From: Membranipora membranacea | Lineage: Eukaryota > Bryozoa > Gymnolaemata > Cheilostomatida > Membraniporidae | Assembly: GCA_914767715.1 (NCBI GenBank) | Contig: OU612072.1 | Location: forward strand, 12,028,001 to 12,092,000 | Reading direction: 5' to 3' | DNA length: 64,000 nt | In this document: positions 36,771-47,410 of the stretch, in pieces | How the letters are laid out: each line of letters begins with the position of its first letter | Position numbering within the stretch: position 1 is the stretch's first letter | The notes under the pieces: generated by a model | Database searches by the model: none | What the model was told of the DNA's origin: nothing | Seen by the model: the letters and a program-made list of their open reading frames with translations, nothing else | Translations under genes and position numbers: made by a program

Positions 36771-36945
36771 GACGTAACCATGAAATCGAAGAGGAAACAT
36801 GTAGTAATGAAATTAGCAAAGTGGGAATTCATTCAGGATGCATGTTTTACCTCATGGAGGAAAGTCAGTTGGCAGATCACTGAGTCAGGTGAGTTTCATT
36901 TTCGTGTATTCCTTATTCTCAACAAAACAAAACACTTGAAACCAG

Positions 36946-37024
36946 CCAATCACATAACACCATTTTGCGTAACAAATTGTTCTCTTAGATACCACATACT
37001 TCCCAGTTCCCCTAGATATATAAA
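36946..37024 (+). promoter_or_regulatory. CRM4 core promoter (CCAAT and TATA)
   Basis: CCAAT at 36946-36950 and TATATAAA at 37017-37024, 72 bases before the ATG. The whole segment is conserved upstream of CRM5, including AAACCAGCCAATCACATAACACC. Confidence 0.65.
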
Positions 37025-37096
37025 TGCCTCAGGGCCTATAGTCAAGTTGTAAATTATTTTAATTCTGGAGTGAAAACAACTGTCCTGCTTAGTAAT

Positions 37097-39473
37097 ATGG
37101 GTAAGACAAACACAGCAGTTCTTGGAGTTGTCCTTATAAGCTTAATAGCTTGGCAGGTGAGCATATTATATTAGCATAAGATATTCATCATGAATTGTTG
37201 CAGATCCTGTATTTAATGAATATATCCTGTTTGTTTTTCAAATCTCCCACATTGGCAAACTGAGATAACAGCAGAACATTTTACTGAGTGTTGGTTCTGG
37301 ATGAACATGGTAGGGCTGACAAGGTTCGATGGCATAATGGTTGTTCAAAAGTTATTATTAGGATTGGAAAGTGAATGATTTACAGTTGTCAAGTTTGATA
37401 TAATAATCCATATCTTGAATATATCCAGGTAGTTGCTGCAAGAGGGCCAGCTGGACCACCTGGAGGAGGACCGGTTTGCCATCCACCACCCTGCGCTCCT
37501 CCGAGACCGGGATGTGTGGAGTATGTAGACACTATCAGCATCGTATGTTATCAAATTTACCTTAGTTATTACTGCCAGTTGTATTTTCACCTTAAAGGGC
37601 AACCAGGGTTTCGCAGCAATGCATAAATGGGAAGTAAAGAATGTGTTACATCGGCTTTGTGCATGATGCAATGCAAAACTCAAGGTAGTTGCTGGCTCTT
37701 AGTTGAGTTATAATTCAGTTTAGGAGAGGTTCAAAGACATTGCTGTAATAATGATTGAGCATAGGCTAAACATAGCAGGTACAGGAAACTGCTCTGTGAT
37801 GTTCCATGTTTGTTGAGTTTGAGCATCATTTTAGCACCTTATGGATGAAGTGTTTAAGAAGAATTCTCACTGAGTAATCATCCGATTTAGATTTGGTCTT
37901 TTTCCCATTAGGTGCAAGCTATCATCAATTGATGAGAACTTGTTTGAAACCCTGGTTGCCCTTCAACTGGTACTCGATATTGAATTGATATGAATACTCA
38001 ATACCAAACATGATTAATAATGAGCGAAGTGTTGATAAGATTTAGTGTTGTCATAGACTAAAATACTACTATCAGTATTAAAAATGGCTGTATTCGAGTC
38101 TAGAGGTGAAGTCAAAAGGGAGCTATGACAGCATTTCCAACATCATATTAATAATCCTTTTATCATTTTATGTTTCATAATTTATGTCCCTTTCACATTT
38201 TGAAACATTATGACCTAAATCATTTGATTAAGACATAGGTCTGTGTTTAAGAGAGGAATCATGTAATAAGATCGCTGAAAGGTTGACCGTATTTTTTATG
38301 TGGCAGGCTACTGGAACATTTGCACATAATATAACACATATAAAGCTTCTCTCAATATCTGTCTGCTGACCCCTACATATTGTCATCCCATTGCCGTCAG
38401 CGTTGATTGCACTCAGTGACATGATCATTGTAAAGATAAAATATCACATCATAGGATTGTCAAAGAAAATTAGTCAAATGATAGCATTTGCCTTTCAGAT
38501 TTTATGTCAAATATGACGTCATAGCTTCCCTTTCCTGACCAAATCTGGGTAGAGGTTTTTCTATAGCAATGAAAGATTGTTGACATCTAGAAGATAATTT
38601 ACTAGCATGATCTAATTGAAATGTAAAACATAGATTTAAAGCCAACAGATAATAGTAGAGAATAACATTATAATACAATGAGGTCAGACAGTTGACAAAA
38701 TGAAAATATTGTGAACATTTCTTATATTTGCCTCCTTCCCTTTTCAAAGCAATGTGACCAAGGAATTTGTATTGAGTGCCCTGGCTGTAGAAAGTGTGTG
38801 CAATTCTGTCCTGATATATACTGCCCGACACTACCAGCAGAATGTGTGATCAAAAGACCTCAGTTCATCACCGTAAGTCTGTAAGATGGAGTTCTGCTTT
38901 CGATAAAGGATTCGGAATATTTCTCATAATGAATTACATCTATGGTATAGCTAGGTATCTCTGATAATACTGTGGTCATATTCGCTACACCAATCCTTGT
39001 AAGATTTGAAAAAAAAAGTTAATAAAAGTAATGGAAATAATATGCAATATAAAAGTTTTGTTTTAACAGTACAACAACATCTTATTCTCATCCTATTTTT
39101 TGATGATTTTGTTGCTCCAGGTAAACGGTATGCAGTGTCCTGCCTGCCCACTTTGTGTGACAGCTCAGGATGTCTGCTTAGCCTTGCCATGTCCACGACC
39201 ACCTAGAGACTGTATCGAGTTCAGGCATTCTACCATAATCGTAAGTCAGCAAACTTGAATATTGTTGGAACAAAATGTTCATGAATGCACCTCCATGCCT
39301 TGGGTCATCCAAATTATTCTTTCTGAGACTGTATATCATGCCCGTTATGTTCACCTTTATGATTTATCATGTAACTCACCATATCATACTTTTTACAGCA
39401 ACGTCATGAGGGAGTTGATGTGGAATGCCCTGGATGTTCAACATGCATAAATCCTGGACCATTTGGAAAATAA
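37097..39473 (+). CDS. CRM4: secreted modular cysteine-rich protein, three modules (163 aa)
   Basis: Five phase-0 exons: 37097-37156, 37429-37542, 38750-38872, 39121-39240 and 39399-39473 (TAA). Exon 1 is a 20-residue signal peptide ending AWQ. Exon 2 opens with a collagen-like 'GPAGPPGGGP' and the first Cys trio (VCHPPPCAPPRPGC). Exon 3 has 'IECPGCRKC', an extra Cys pair (QFC, IYC) and 'CPTLPAEC'. Exon 4 has 'CPACPLC', then 'CLALPCPRPPRDC'. Exon 5 has 'VECPGCSTC' and a short tail. Module borders fall inside exons, because each exon ends one Cys trio and the next exon starts the matching CPxCxxC. AATAAA lies at 39607-39612. It is a tandem duplicate of CRM5, which has one more internal exon. 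Extracellular, Pro/Cys-rich; ligand or role unknown. Confidence 0.82.
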
Positions 39474-39614
39474 GACAATAGGCTATCTGAAACATGACAA
39501 TACAGAATGATGTTATTGATGTATTTACAATAATACAAATTTATGTATGTTATGCTGTATCCAAATCTTATAAAACAACATGATTTTGCCTGTTTTGTCA
39601 GATGAAAATAAATA

Positions 39615-40210
39615 TACAATATAACAAGGTACTTGTAACTATAATGGGTCAAGGATTGATATGGATCCAGGAATGTTAGCATGAAACCATTTGACTGGAT
39701 GAATTTTTTTCATGTGTTTGTAAAATAGACTCCCCCAAGTCACTGAAGTGCCATTCACAAAATTCAACCACCTTTGTATTTTTTTCTGTCAATTTAAACC
39801 CATATACAAAAACAAGGGGATGTACGCATTTGGAGCTATCTACGCACATTTCGCTAAAATAATTAATGCAGCAATTTACTTGCAAGCTATTTTTTGGGAC
39901 TATGAAGAACAACGGAGAAAAGCTTAAATGCAAAGAAATTCTCAACTATATAGGAAAATAATTTTAACCTTGACATTGCTTATTTAACTTTGACCATCGT
40001 ACAAGGGTGAGAAGCATAGATCATGAGTAAATTAGAAACAGAGTATAGTAAAGTTATGCATCTCTTGCTCGCCACCAATCCGGAAACCGTTGGGTTATTC
40101 AGCCATCCCTTCTCATTCTCCTAATTTATTCCATTCTATCTCAGTCCCCCTCATAAGACAAGACAAGACATGATTTTAACTTTTTCAAAATTACTAGAAA
40201 TGTGACCCCC
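39615..40210. other. CRM4 downstream intergenic
   Basis: AT-rich sequence after the CRM4 poly(A) signal. No gene recognised before the LINE fragment. Confidence 0.4.
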
Positions 40211-40215
40211 TTCCC

Positions 40216-41450
40216 TTAATGACACGCAGAGCATTTCTTTGTCTGTATTGGTTGTAGTAGGCTATCACTTGCGTGGCCCCAGAACTCTAATCCGTATATC
40301 AAGTGAGGATAGAAAGAGCTGTAATATATGTCAACCATTGACTTTTGGTCAATGGCTGGACGGAGTGCTTGCATCATCATCAGAGTTAAATTTAATTTCT
40401 TTGTTAGGCTTTCAAAATGCTCACGGAAAGTTATGTTGGAGTCTAACTCAAGTCCTAAAAAACTGGTGGTTCCTTTTTCTTTTAAAAAAGAGTTCCCAAA
40501 TTTGAGCTTGTAATCTTCAGGGTTGAAAATGTTGTTTGGGGCTTCAAAAAGGACTTGAAAGATTTTCTCATAGTTTATAACAAGACGGTTGGTGCTACAG
40601 CATTCATTTATCAAAGGTAAATTTCTTTTCATAGTTTAAGTTCAGTACTGAAAATATTTGTATCATTTGCAAATACTATATAATTTAGATCCGGTGCTGC
40701 ATTTAAATTAATATACATTAAAAATAAAACTGGCCCGCGAACCCAACCCTGGGGAACACCAATCTTGACTGGCAATAAACCTGACTTAACATCATTTACC
40801 AAGACAAACTGTTTTTTATTTAAAATATCATTTTCTAACAGTCGACAAGAGGGAGAAGAAAATTCGAAAAATTTCAATTTACTGATGAGAATGCCGTGAT
40901 TTATTGTATCAAAAACTTTTGAAAAATCTAAAAATGCATCCTGGGTGATGCCATTATAATATATAATACAATGTTGATTGCGTCAGTTGCACTGTGCGTT
41001 GATATGAAGCCAAATTGGTAATTTGTGAGTAAATTTTTGCACTCCAGATACTCTCCGATTTGAATTGAAAGAGGTTTTTCTAAAACTTTCGGTGTAAAAT
41101 TTAAAATTGAAATGGGTCTGTGATTATTACATCTAGTTTTATCTCCCTTTTTAAAAAAGTGACTTCACACGAGAAATTTTTAAGCAGTCTGGGAAAATCG
41201 AGGTTTTTATCATCAGGTTGGCTAAGTAGGTTATAAGTGTTGCCGTGGTAAGCTTATATTTCAAAACTTGCATTGGTATTTTATCAGGTCATGTAGCTTT
41301 CTTAGTGGAGAAGCTATCAATTGTTTTAAGAGTAACAGCGGTCTCAATTTCAGTAAAAAAGAAAATCTAGCTGCAAAATCATTATCAATTTTAGGAAAAT
41401 TTGTTGAAAACTTGGTTGCAGATTTTCTGCCAGATTAGTACCAACATTGA
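40216..41450 (-). pseudogene. LINE reverse transcriptase fragment (jockey/CR1-like)
   Basis: Read on the minus strand, the usual RT blocks appear in order across several frames: a 'FPDCLK' stretch (~41190), 'NHRPISILNFTPKVLEK' (~41110), 'FGF' (~41010), 'KVFDTINHGIL' (~40910), 'GVPQGWVRGPVLFLMYINL' (~40740), 'FANDTNIF' where FADD is expected (~40670), and the thumb region with 'FLGLELDSNITFREHFESLTKK' (~40430). Frameshifts, stops and the altered catalytic Asp pair show it is dead. No 5' ORF, poly(A) or target duplication was found. Confidence 0.8.
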
Positions 41451-41454
41451 TCTA

Positions 41455-42510
41455 TAGCATGTTTTCTCTTGCGATAGTATTTTTAATTAATATTTACATC
41501 CTAACAGATAGTTACATTCTCATATAAATATAGCCAGATTATCAAAAGTGTACAAAGCTCAAAATGGCAAGTTATAAGTCAAAACAAAGGTCGTTAACTC
41601 TCTTTATTAAGCCAAAAACCTAAACCGCAGCGAAATCTCATTCAGCATTCCCAAATGAAAACCAGTCACCAGATCTCATTTACCAAGGTCCTATCATGCA
41701 TACAGTTAGGGTTAAAGCAGACTTCCAGTTCGCAGATAATATCTAAAAACATAAATCTGTGTATTCAGCTTCAACTCATTAAACAGAGTGGGTTTGAGAA
41801 TGGTATTGCATTTTATAAGGTATTTTGTTGTCAAATTCAAACCTGCCAGTTGCTGTTTTCAAAATGACATGTAATGACTAGAGAAGCACCAAAATCTCCA
41901 GACACAAGAACGGCAAAGGTTTAAACCTGAAATTAAACATGCTGTCTCTTTGAAGAATGGTAACCAAGTTTTGGGGATCACATCCAAAACAGCAAAACTC
42001 AGCGACTTATATGGATTTTGTACTTCAATAGCTGCAGGAATTATCATCTCCTTGTTTGTATAAATATTTAAACCAGAGTTATTACCCCACAAATTTAACA
42101 TACATAGAGAAAGTCTTTTGTTCTGCTAAACAAATTAAGGGTCGATGCTAATTCCATGTATCCAATTTGGCACTCAAATGATGCCACACCAACAGATAGA
42201 AACATTGTGATTTTGAAATAGAATTCAATGCACACAAAATTTTGCTATACCGAACTAGTAAAGTAATGGAGAAATATTCATGCAACAGCGGTGAATTTTT
42301 GTCAATTCTAACTTTAATAAGATCCGAAAACTAACAAGTGATATTATAATACACACAATTACTGGTCAATTAAATTTGATTATGATTCTGCAAGGTTTTG
42401 GTAGGTTTGGTCTTAGCCTCGTATGGTATTTTTAAATCCGCCTATCGTATACCATGCTCACTGAGTTGGAACTTTATCGACAGAGGACTGGGGACTAGGA
42501 GGTATAAAGT
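41455..42510. other. Intergenic, no gene recognised
   Basis: AT-rich with short unsupported frames only. Confidence 0.4.
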
Positions 42511-42514
42511 TTCC

Positions 42515-43427
42515 TTAAAGTGGCTTGACCGGTAAATAATGCCCAGTCAACATAAAGCGATCACCCAGCCATATCAAATTCAAATGGGGTTAGCAGCATT
42601 CAAATTCCTCCTGCTTTTTCGGAAATAAGATGAGCAGTAGTTAATTTTTTTTAATGGGAATCGTATGTGCTGAAGCAGAATTGTGTGATACACTTGCCCA
42701 ATAAAGTTTTATTCCGAAAATCGCATCGGAAAGTGGTAAAAATACATCAAAATTGCCCAGTCCCAATGATTTCAAATCATCCGCTTCAAATTTTACGGGC
42801 TCTTATTGGTCAATTTTGACGTTTATGATTGATGTGTTAGAGGTTGCCTAGATACCGTTGTCAAGATTGAAATTGGCCGTTGTAATAAAATCCTATAATC
42901 CCAGGTGTGATGAGCCAACATAACAATAGCTATATCATATGCTGCCATTCAACTTTATTTATAGGAGTCTGCAAATCACAATTTCTTATATAACACACTT
43001 GACCACTTGAGAACGCAACGTGGACTGGCTGTTAGAGGCGGAGACCAAAGCCATTCTCCGCCTCTAATTACACTGATCAGCCAATGGTCTTGCCTGTCAC
43101 TACACATGAATCATCCCCGTGCACCCCCTCATTTGCTTAGTACTTTAAACAAACTAGTCAATTTGATGATAATCTAGAGCAGCAGCATTTAACTCAGGAT
43201 TTTCACCACTTTCCAATGCCATTATTGGAATGAAAATTTATTGGGCATGTGTATCACACAATTCCGCATCAGCTTGTCTGATTCCCATTAAAAATAATTC
43301 ACTGCTTCTCCTCTTAATTCCGAAAAAGCAGGAGGAATTTGAATGCTGCTAACCCCATTTGAATTTGATATGGCTGGGTGATCGCTTTACATTGACTGGC
43401 CCTTATATACCGGTCGAGGGACTTTAA
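42515..43427. mobile_element. Inverted-repeat element (MITE/foldback), ~0.9 kb
   Basis: About 240 bp at the left (TTAAAGTGGCTTGACCGG..., then GCGATCACCCAGCCATATCAAATTCAAATGGGG) recur inverted at 43190-43427. Between the arms lies a further hairpin, TAGAGGCGGAGA...TCTCCGCCTCTA (43033-43067). No coding capacity. Both ends carry TTAAAG/CTTTAA, so a TTAA-type target is possible, but a duplication cannot be separated from the repeat itself. Confidence 0.75.
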
Positions 43428-43822
43428 ACTACTGCTGCAACGCATGCGAATTTGTGCTCATTGAATTCTGCATAGCTCCAAGATAATTAATTGAGACTTA
43501 AATCTCATAATTGTCACCTAATGGACAAATAATTTGCACAAACAAAATCAGGGCATGAACTCTACGCGCCAGCTTATGACTTGTACAGTGTGCACTAGTA
43601 AGACGATAACTACGTCACCTAATGGGTAGATCATTACACAGAGTAAGGATAAGGATAATCCTTACTCTGTGATCATTAGTTTCTACCCTAATTTTGACGA
43701 TCAGTTTGTGCAAATTATTTGCTCATTAGGTGACAATGCTGAGATTGCAGCCTCATTTTATTAGTTTTGAGCTACACAGAATTCTATAAGCACACATTTG
43801 GCTGTGTGGCAGTAGTGGTTTA
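43426..43822. mobile_element. Complete AAACCACT-type MITE, ~400 bp
   Basis: The left arm (AAACTACTGCTGC, then GAATTCTGCATAGCT, then TAATTTGCACAAA) and the right arm (TTTGTGCAAATTA, then AGCTACACAGAATTC, then GCAGTAGTGGTTT) are inverted repeats. It abuts the preceding element directly. A partial copy is at 34393. A 35-bp palindrome has inserted near its centre (43637-43671). Confidence 0.75.
43637..43671. repeat. 35-bp perfect hairpin flanked by a 7-bp direct repeat
   Basis: CACAGAGTAAGGAT and ATCCTTACTCTGTG form a 14-bp perfect stem around a 7-base loop. ATCATTA stands on both sides (43630-43636 and 43672-43678), like a target-site duplication. A related palindrome is at 63736-63765. Confidence 0.7.
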
Positions 43823-44008
43823 AAACAGGCTTGCATCATGAAATTCCTGTGACACAGAATAAATGTCTTTCATATGTTTTTTGCCTACAATATGAGCAAA
43901 TTGCTATAGCCAACGTCACTAGGCACTGATTTTCTTCATCCTTGATTTTGGTACACCAATCTAGACATATTTAAAATTAATACCAATACAATGATGGTCT
44001 GAAATAAC

Positions 44009-44045
44009 CAGGGAGGGTGGGATATACCCTCTCCCACCCTCCCTG
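44009..44045. repeat. Short hairpin, 14-bp stem
   Basis: CAGGGAGGGTGGGA and TCCCACCCTCCCTG are perfect inverted repeats separated by 9 bases. The stem is too short for an ordinary pre-miRNA. No flanking duplication was found. Confidence 0.6.
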
Positions 44046-44049
44046 AAAT

Positions 44050-45130
44050 ATCAAACTAAAAGCAATTATATTTGAGTCCATAATTGTAAACAATCTGATA
44101 TTGTCTTTTATAATATAGCTAGTCTACAGGAGCGAACTCTCACTGCAGGAGCCATTGAAAATTTTTGGCAATAACAGGATAATCTCATTCATTGAACCCA
44201 CCATACACAGACCATTTATAAGAGATTTTATCAACTATCATTACATAGCACACTTTCATATGTAAATACCTAGAGATAATAATCAGCCTTCACTCTATTG
44301 TTTCTTGGGGGATTAGGCTTCACATCAATTGTAAACTCAATATCAATGAAACTATTTCAAAGAGACAGGTGACACCTATCCTTGTTTAGGTGAACAAACT
44401 CAGAGTAGTTTTCACAAGAAGATGTTTCAATAACAAACCCAGGTGCGATCACCAACCAGGGTTTATGGTTATGGTTAATCATTATATTGGGCCTTTTTGA
44501 AACGCTGGCAATACACAGTACTCAAAACATGTGAAAAATACGTAATCAAGCTGAGAAGAAATGTGTTTCCCTGATCTGACAAAATACTAGAGCCTAGAAG
44601 TTTTGAAATATCACAACATAACGCAGTGGAATTGCTGTGTGTGCCCCTGTACAATGTAAAATGGTATGAGATACAATGCTTGGATGCTGCTTGAATTTGC
44701 TACTCTGTGACAGGGATTTTCAAGATCTTGTTACTATTGTCATTGCTAATAGTGTTGCTTGATGTGTAAATTTGCTGTAAGGTAATGATCTGGGCAAGAT
44801 ACTGAAACTTGGTGGCCTGAAAGTGGAAGAGGCAAGCTCATAAGACTTGACAAATTATCTTATAGGTATTAAAAAATGAAGAGTGTACTGTGGTCACATT
44901 AACCCCCATTCATGTGTACTGAAATGACTAAGGTAAAATATTGAATAAATCTGCCGGTCCCTGTTTTAGAATCCTAATATTCTCTGTCATGTGGAGGTTT
45001 CTAAAATTACTGGTTTTTCTGGGTGGATGGATTTATTTCTATCATAGACAAAAATTTGTCACAAAATACGTTGTTAATACTGACAAGAAAGAAAAACATG
45101 GAAAAATCAGATCTCTTTAGTATAAAAAGT
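44050..45130. other. Intergenic, no gene recognised
   Basis: AT-rich. No supported exon or element. Confidence 0.4.
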
Positions 45131-45133
45131 TTT

Positions 45134-45935
45134 TTAGAATAGTATATTATTAAGTGTATGTATGAGATGTCTTAAAAAGCTGTCTCTACCCCATGTACCC
45201 CGATATTTAACGGTGCGGTAGCGACCTGAGGGGCATTTAGTTAGAAAGTCATTGATAAAGTGCTCTTCATCGTGTATGTACCGTAGTCCAAGTGTCTTGA
45301 TCTGGTTGGCCACCAGAGCATCTATATTGGGGTGCTCAATCCCTAACTTGGCAGCATCTTTAAATATTTTGCGTAAGGACTTCTTGTCGCTTGCATGGAT
45401 GCTTGTAAAAAGTATGGGGAGACAGTAAGTGATGAGGGATACAATAAAACTCTTGAATGACATATGAGAAAGGGGCTTTGAGCTATAGTATACAAAATTT
45501 TTCATAATATACATGCGTTGAGATGCATTAGTCACTATGGATTGCACATGATCATGATAGCGGAGTTTATCGTCAACAGTAACACCAAGGTATTTTACTT
45601 TGTCACAAAAATCAACTTCTGTGCCGTTAAGGATAAGATAGGGGTAATGGGCCTAACAAGCTGAGTAGAAAACATCATTTCTTGAGTCTTGGAGGCGTTT
45701 AACAATAGGTTTAAATCACAACATTACTTTGAAATTCTACTAATCTCATCAAGATAGGCACTAAGATCTTATTGATTTGATATGCATCCAATTATACAGG
45801 TGTCGTCTGGGTATTTAATGACAGTAATATTGCTCAAGTCTGAGGTAGTCCTATTGGTATATATTGAAAACAAAAGTGGAGATAAACAGCAACCCTGGGG
45901 AGTGCCAGTGTTGGTTATGATGGGTTTTGTAATTT
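45134..45935 (-). pseudogene. 5'-truncated LINE, RT C-terminal part
   Basis: On the minus strand: 'GTPQGCCLSPLLFSIYTN' (~45900), then 'KYPDDT' in place of YADDT (~45800), then after frame breaks a 137-residue open end (45547-45134) with the thumb and C-terminal pattern 'QRMYIMKNFVYY', 'LITYCLPILFTSIHASDKKSLRKIFKDAAKLG' and 'CPSGRYRTVKYRGTWGRDSFLRHL'. This open end is about 60% like the copy at 62133-62528, so both come from one LINE family, distinct from the one at 40.2 kb. Confidence 0.8.
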
Positions 45936-45939
45936 TTAT

Positions 45940-47090
45940 ATTCTGCTTTCACAATTAAATAAGGGTTCCATCTTCATTTTAGGAACAATAATCTTAAGTC
46001 AGCGTTCGGTGCTCATAATCTGTTATAATTTTAAGTGATGTCATGTAAAAAGACAAGACTACAGGTTCACATCAAATCTTCATTGTGATATTAATTTTGT
46101 AGCATTGTATTGTGCTGAGTGTGAGGCCTCTATACGATTCAATGCTTTTCATTGTTTCAACATTTGGTAAACAAAGGAATCCTTTATATGCTGTGCCTAG
46201 TTCTATACAATAGAGGATAAATGTACCATGTCAGCTTGCATCAAAAGTTTATATGAGAAAACTGAGAATGAATTTTAAGAAATGATGCATTAAATGAAGG
46301 GAAATAGCAATAGAGGGACCCAAAATGATTCATATATTGATATGATATGTGGTTAGCAAAATAATTTGACGCTTCTAGCATATGTAGAAGAGCATTTTAA
46401 TTGAGTCATCTGGTTAAAAGATAATTTTTTGCCAACAATTCATCATTTTTTTATGAAATTCATGATTGTTTGCATTCATTTCGTGGATTAAATGGTAATT
46501 CAACCACCAAGCCTGGACAATAACTTTCAATCAATTTGTGATGGTTTCTGCATCAAATTTAAAAAATGTAGGGGGAGATAACGAGGAAACCATATAAGTC
46601 ACTGAGAACACTCTCCAGTTGAAATGTGTAGACGTCCTCAGACCAACTATCATAGGTTTAATGCCCGACATATGTTGATTGCAATTTGATCAGTGTTCCA
46701 TTAAGACAATGACAAAGCACTTAAAATTCTTAAAGACCAGCAATAAAAAGCCTAGTGACTGAGTGCAGATGCACTATGTTGAATAATCAAGAAGTTGAGA
46801 TGTCAACAATATCGCAATAACAGTAGATATATTTCGTAAGCCTGATGTGTTTTAGGCTCTCTAAGATGATATCCTAGTCACATATCAGTGACCAAATACC
46901 AAGCAAACTATTCTTTGCCAAGTTTTCAAATGTTGAAAAAAACAAAGAATATTGATAAGGGATTTATATTCATGTACTCACCGCCAACTTGGCAGATATG
47001 TTTGTTATTTTGTTGTAATTCAAAGATTTATCAAACACGAGGCAAAGATAGTTGTAGGTCAACAAGTAGCTTCATTCAAGATCCTAGTGT
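45940..47090. other. CRM5 upstream, part of the CRM4/CRM5 duplication
   Basis: From about 46740 the sequence aligns with 36380 onward. A frame ending in ITESG at a strong donor (GAGTCAG|GTGAGT, ~47205) is present here and upstream of CRM4 (~36889). Nothing else recognised. Confidence 0.45.
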
Positions 47091-47259
47091 AACCATGAAA
47101 TCCATGAGGAAACATGTAATAATGAAATTCTCAAATCAGGAATTCATTCAGGATGAATGTTTTACCTCATGGAGGAAAGTCGGTTGGCAGATCACCGAGT
47201 CAGGTGAGTTTCATTTCCATGTATTCCTTATTCTCAGAAACCAAAACACTTGAAACCAG

Positions 47260-47338
47260 CCAATCACATAACACCATTTTGCAAAACAAAAGGTTCTCTT
47301 AGAGACCACATATTTCCCAGTTCGCCTTGATATATAAA
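47260..47338 (+). promoter_or_regulatory. CRM5 core promoter (CCAAT and TATA)
   Basis: CCAAT at 47260-47264 and TATATAAA at 47331-47338, 72 bases before the ATG, as for CRM4. The leader 'attctggagtgaaaacaactgtcctgcttag' is also shared. Confidence 0.65.
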
Positions 47339-47410
47339 TGCATCAGTGCTTATAGCCGAATTGTAAATTATTTTTATTCTGGAGTGAAAACAACTGTCCT
47401 GCTTAGAATT

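Noticed and set aside
44009-44045. Hairpin as a microRNA precursor
   Set aside because: Stem of 14 bp is too short for Dicer products; kept only as a repeat.
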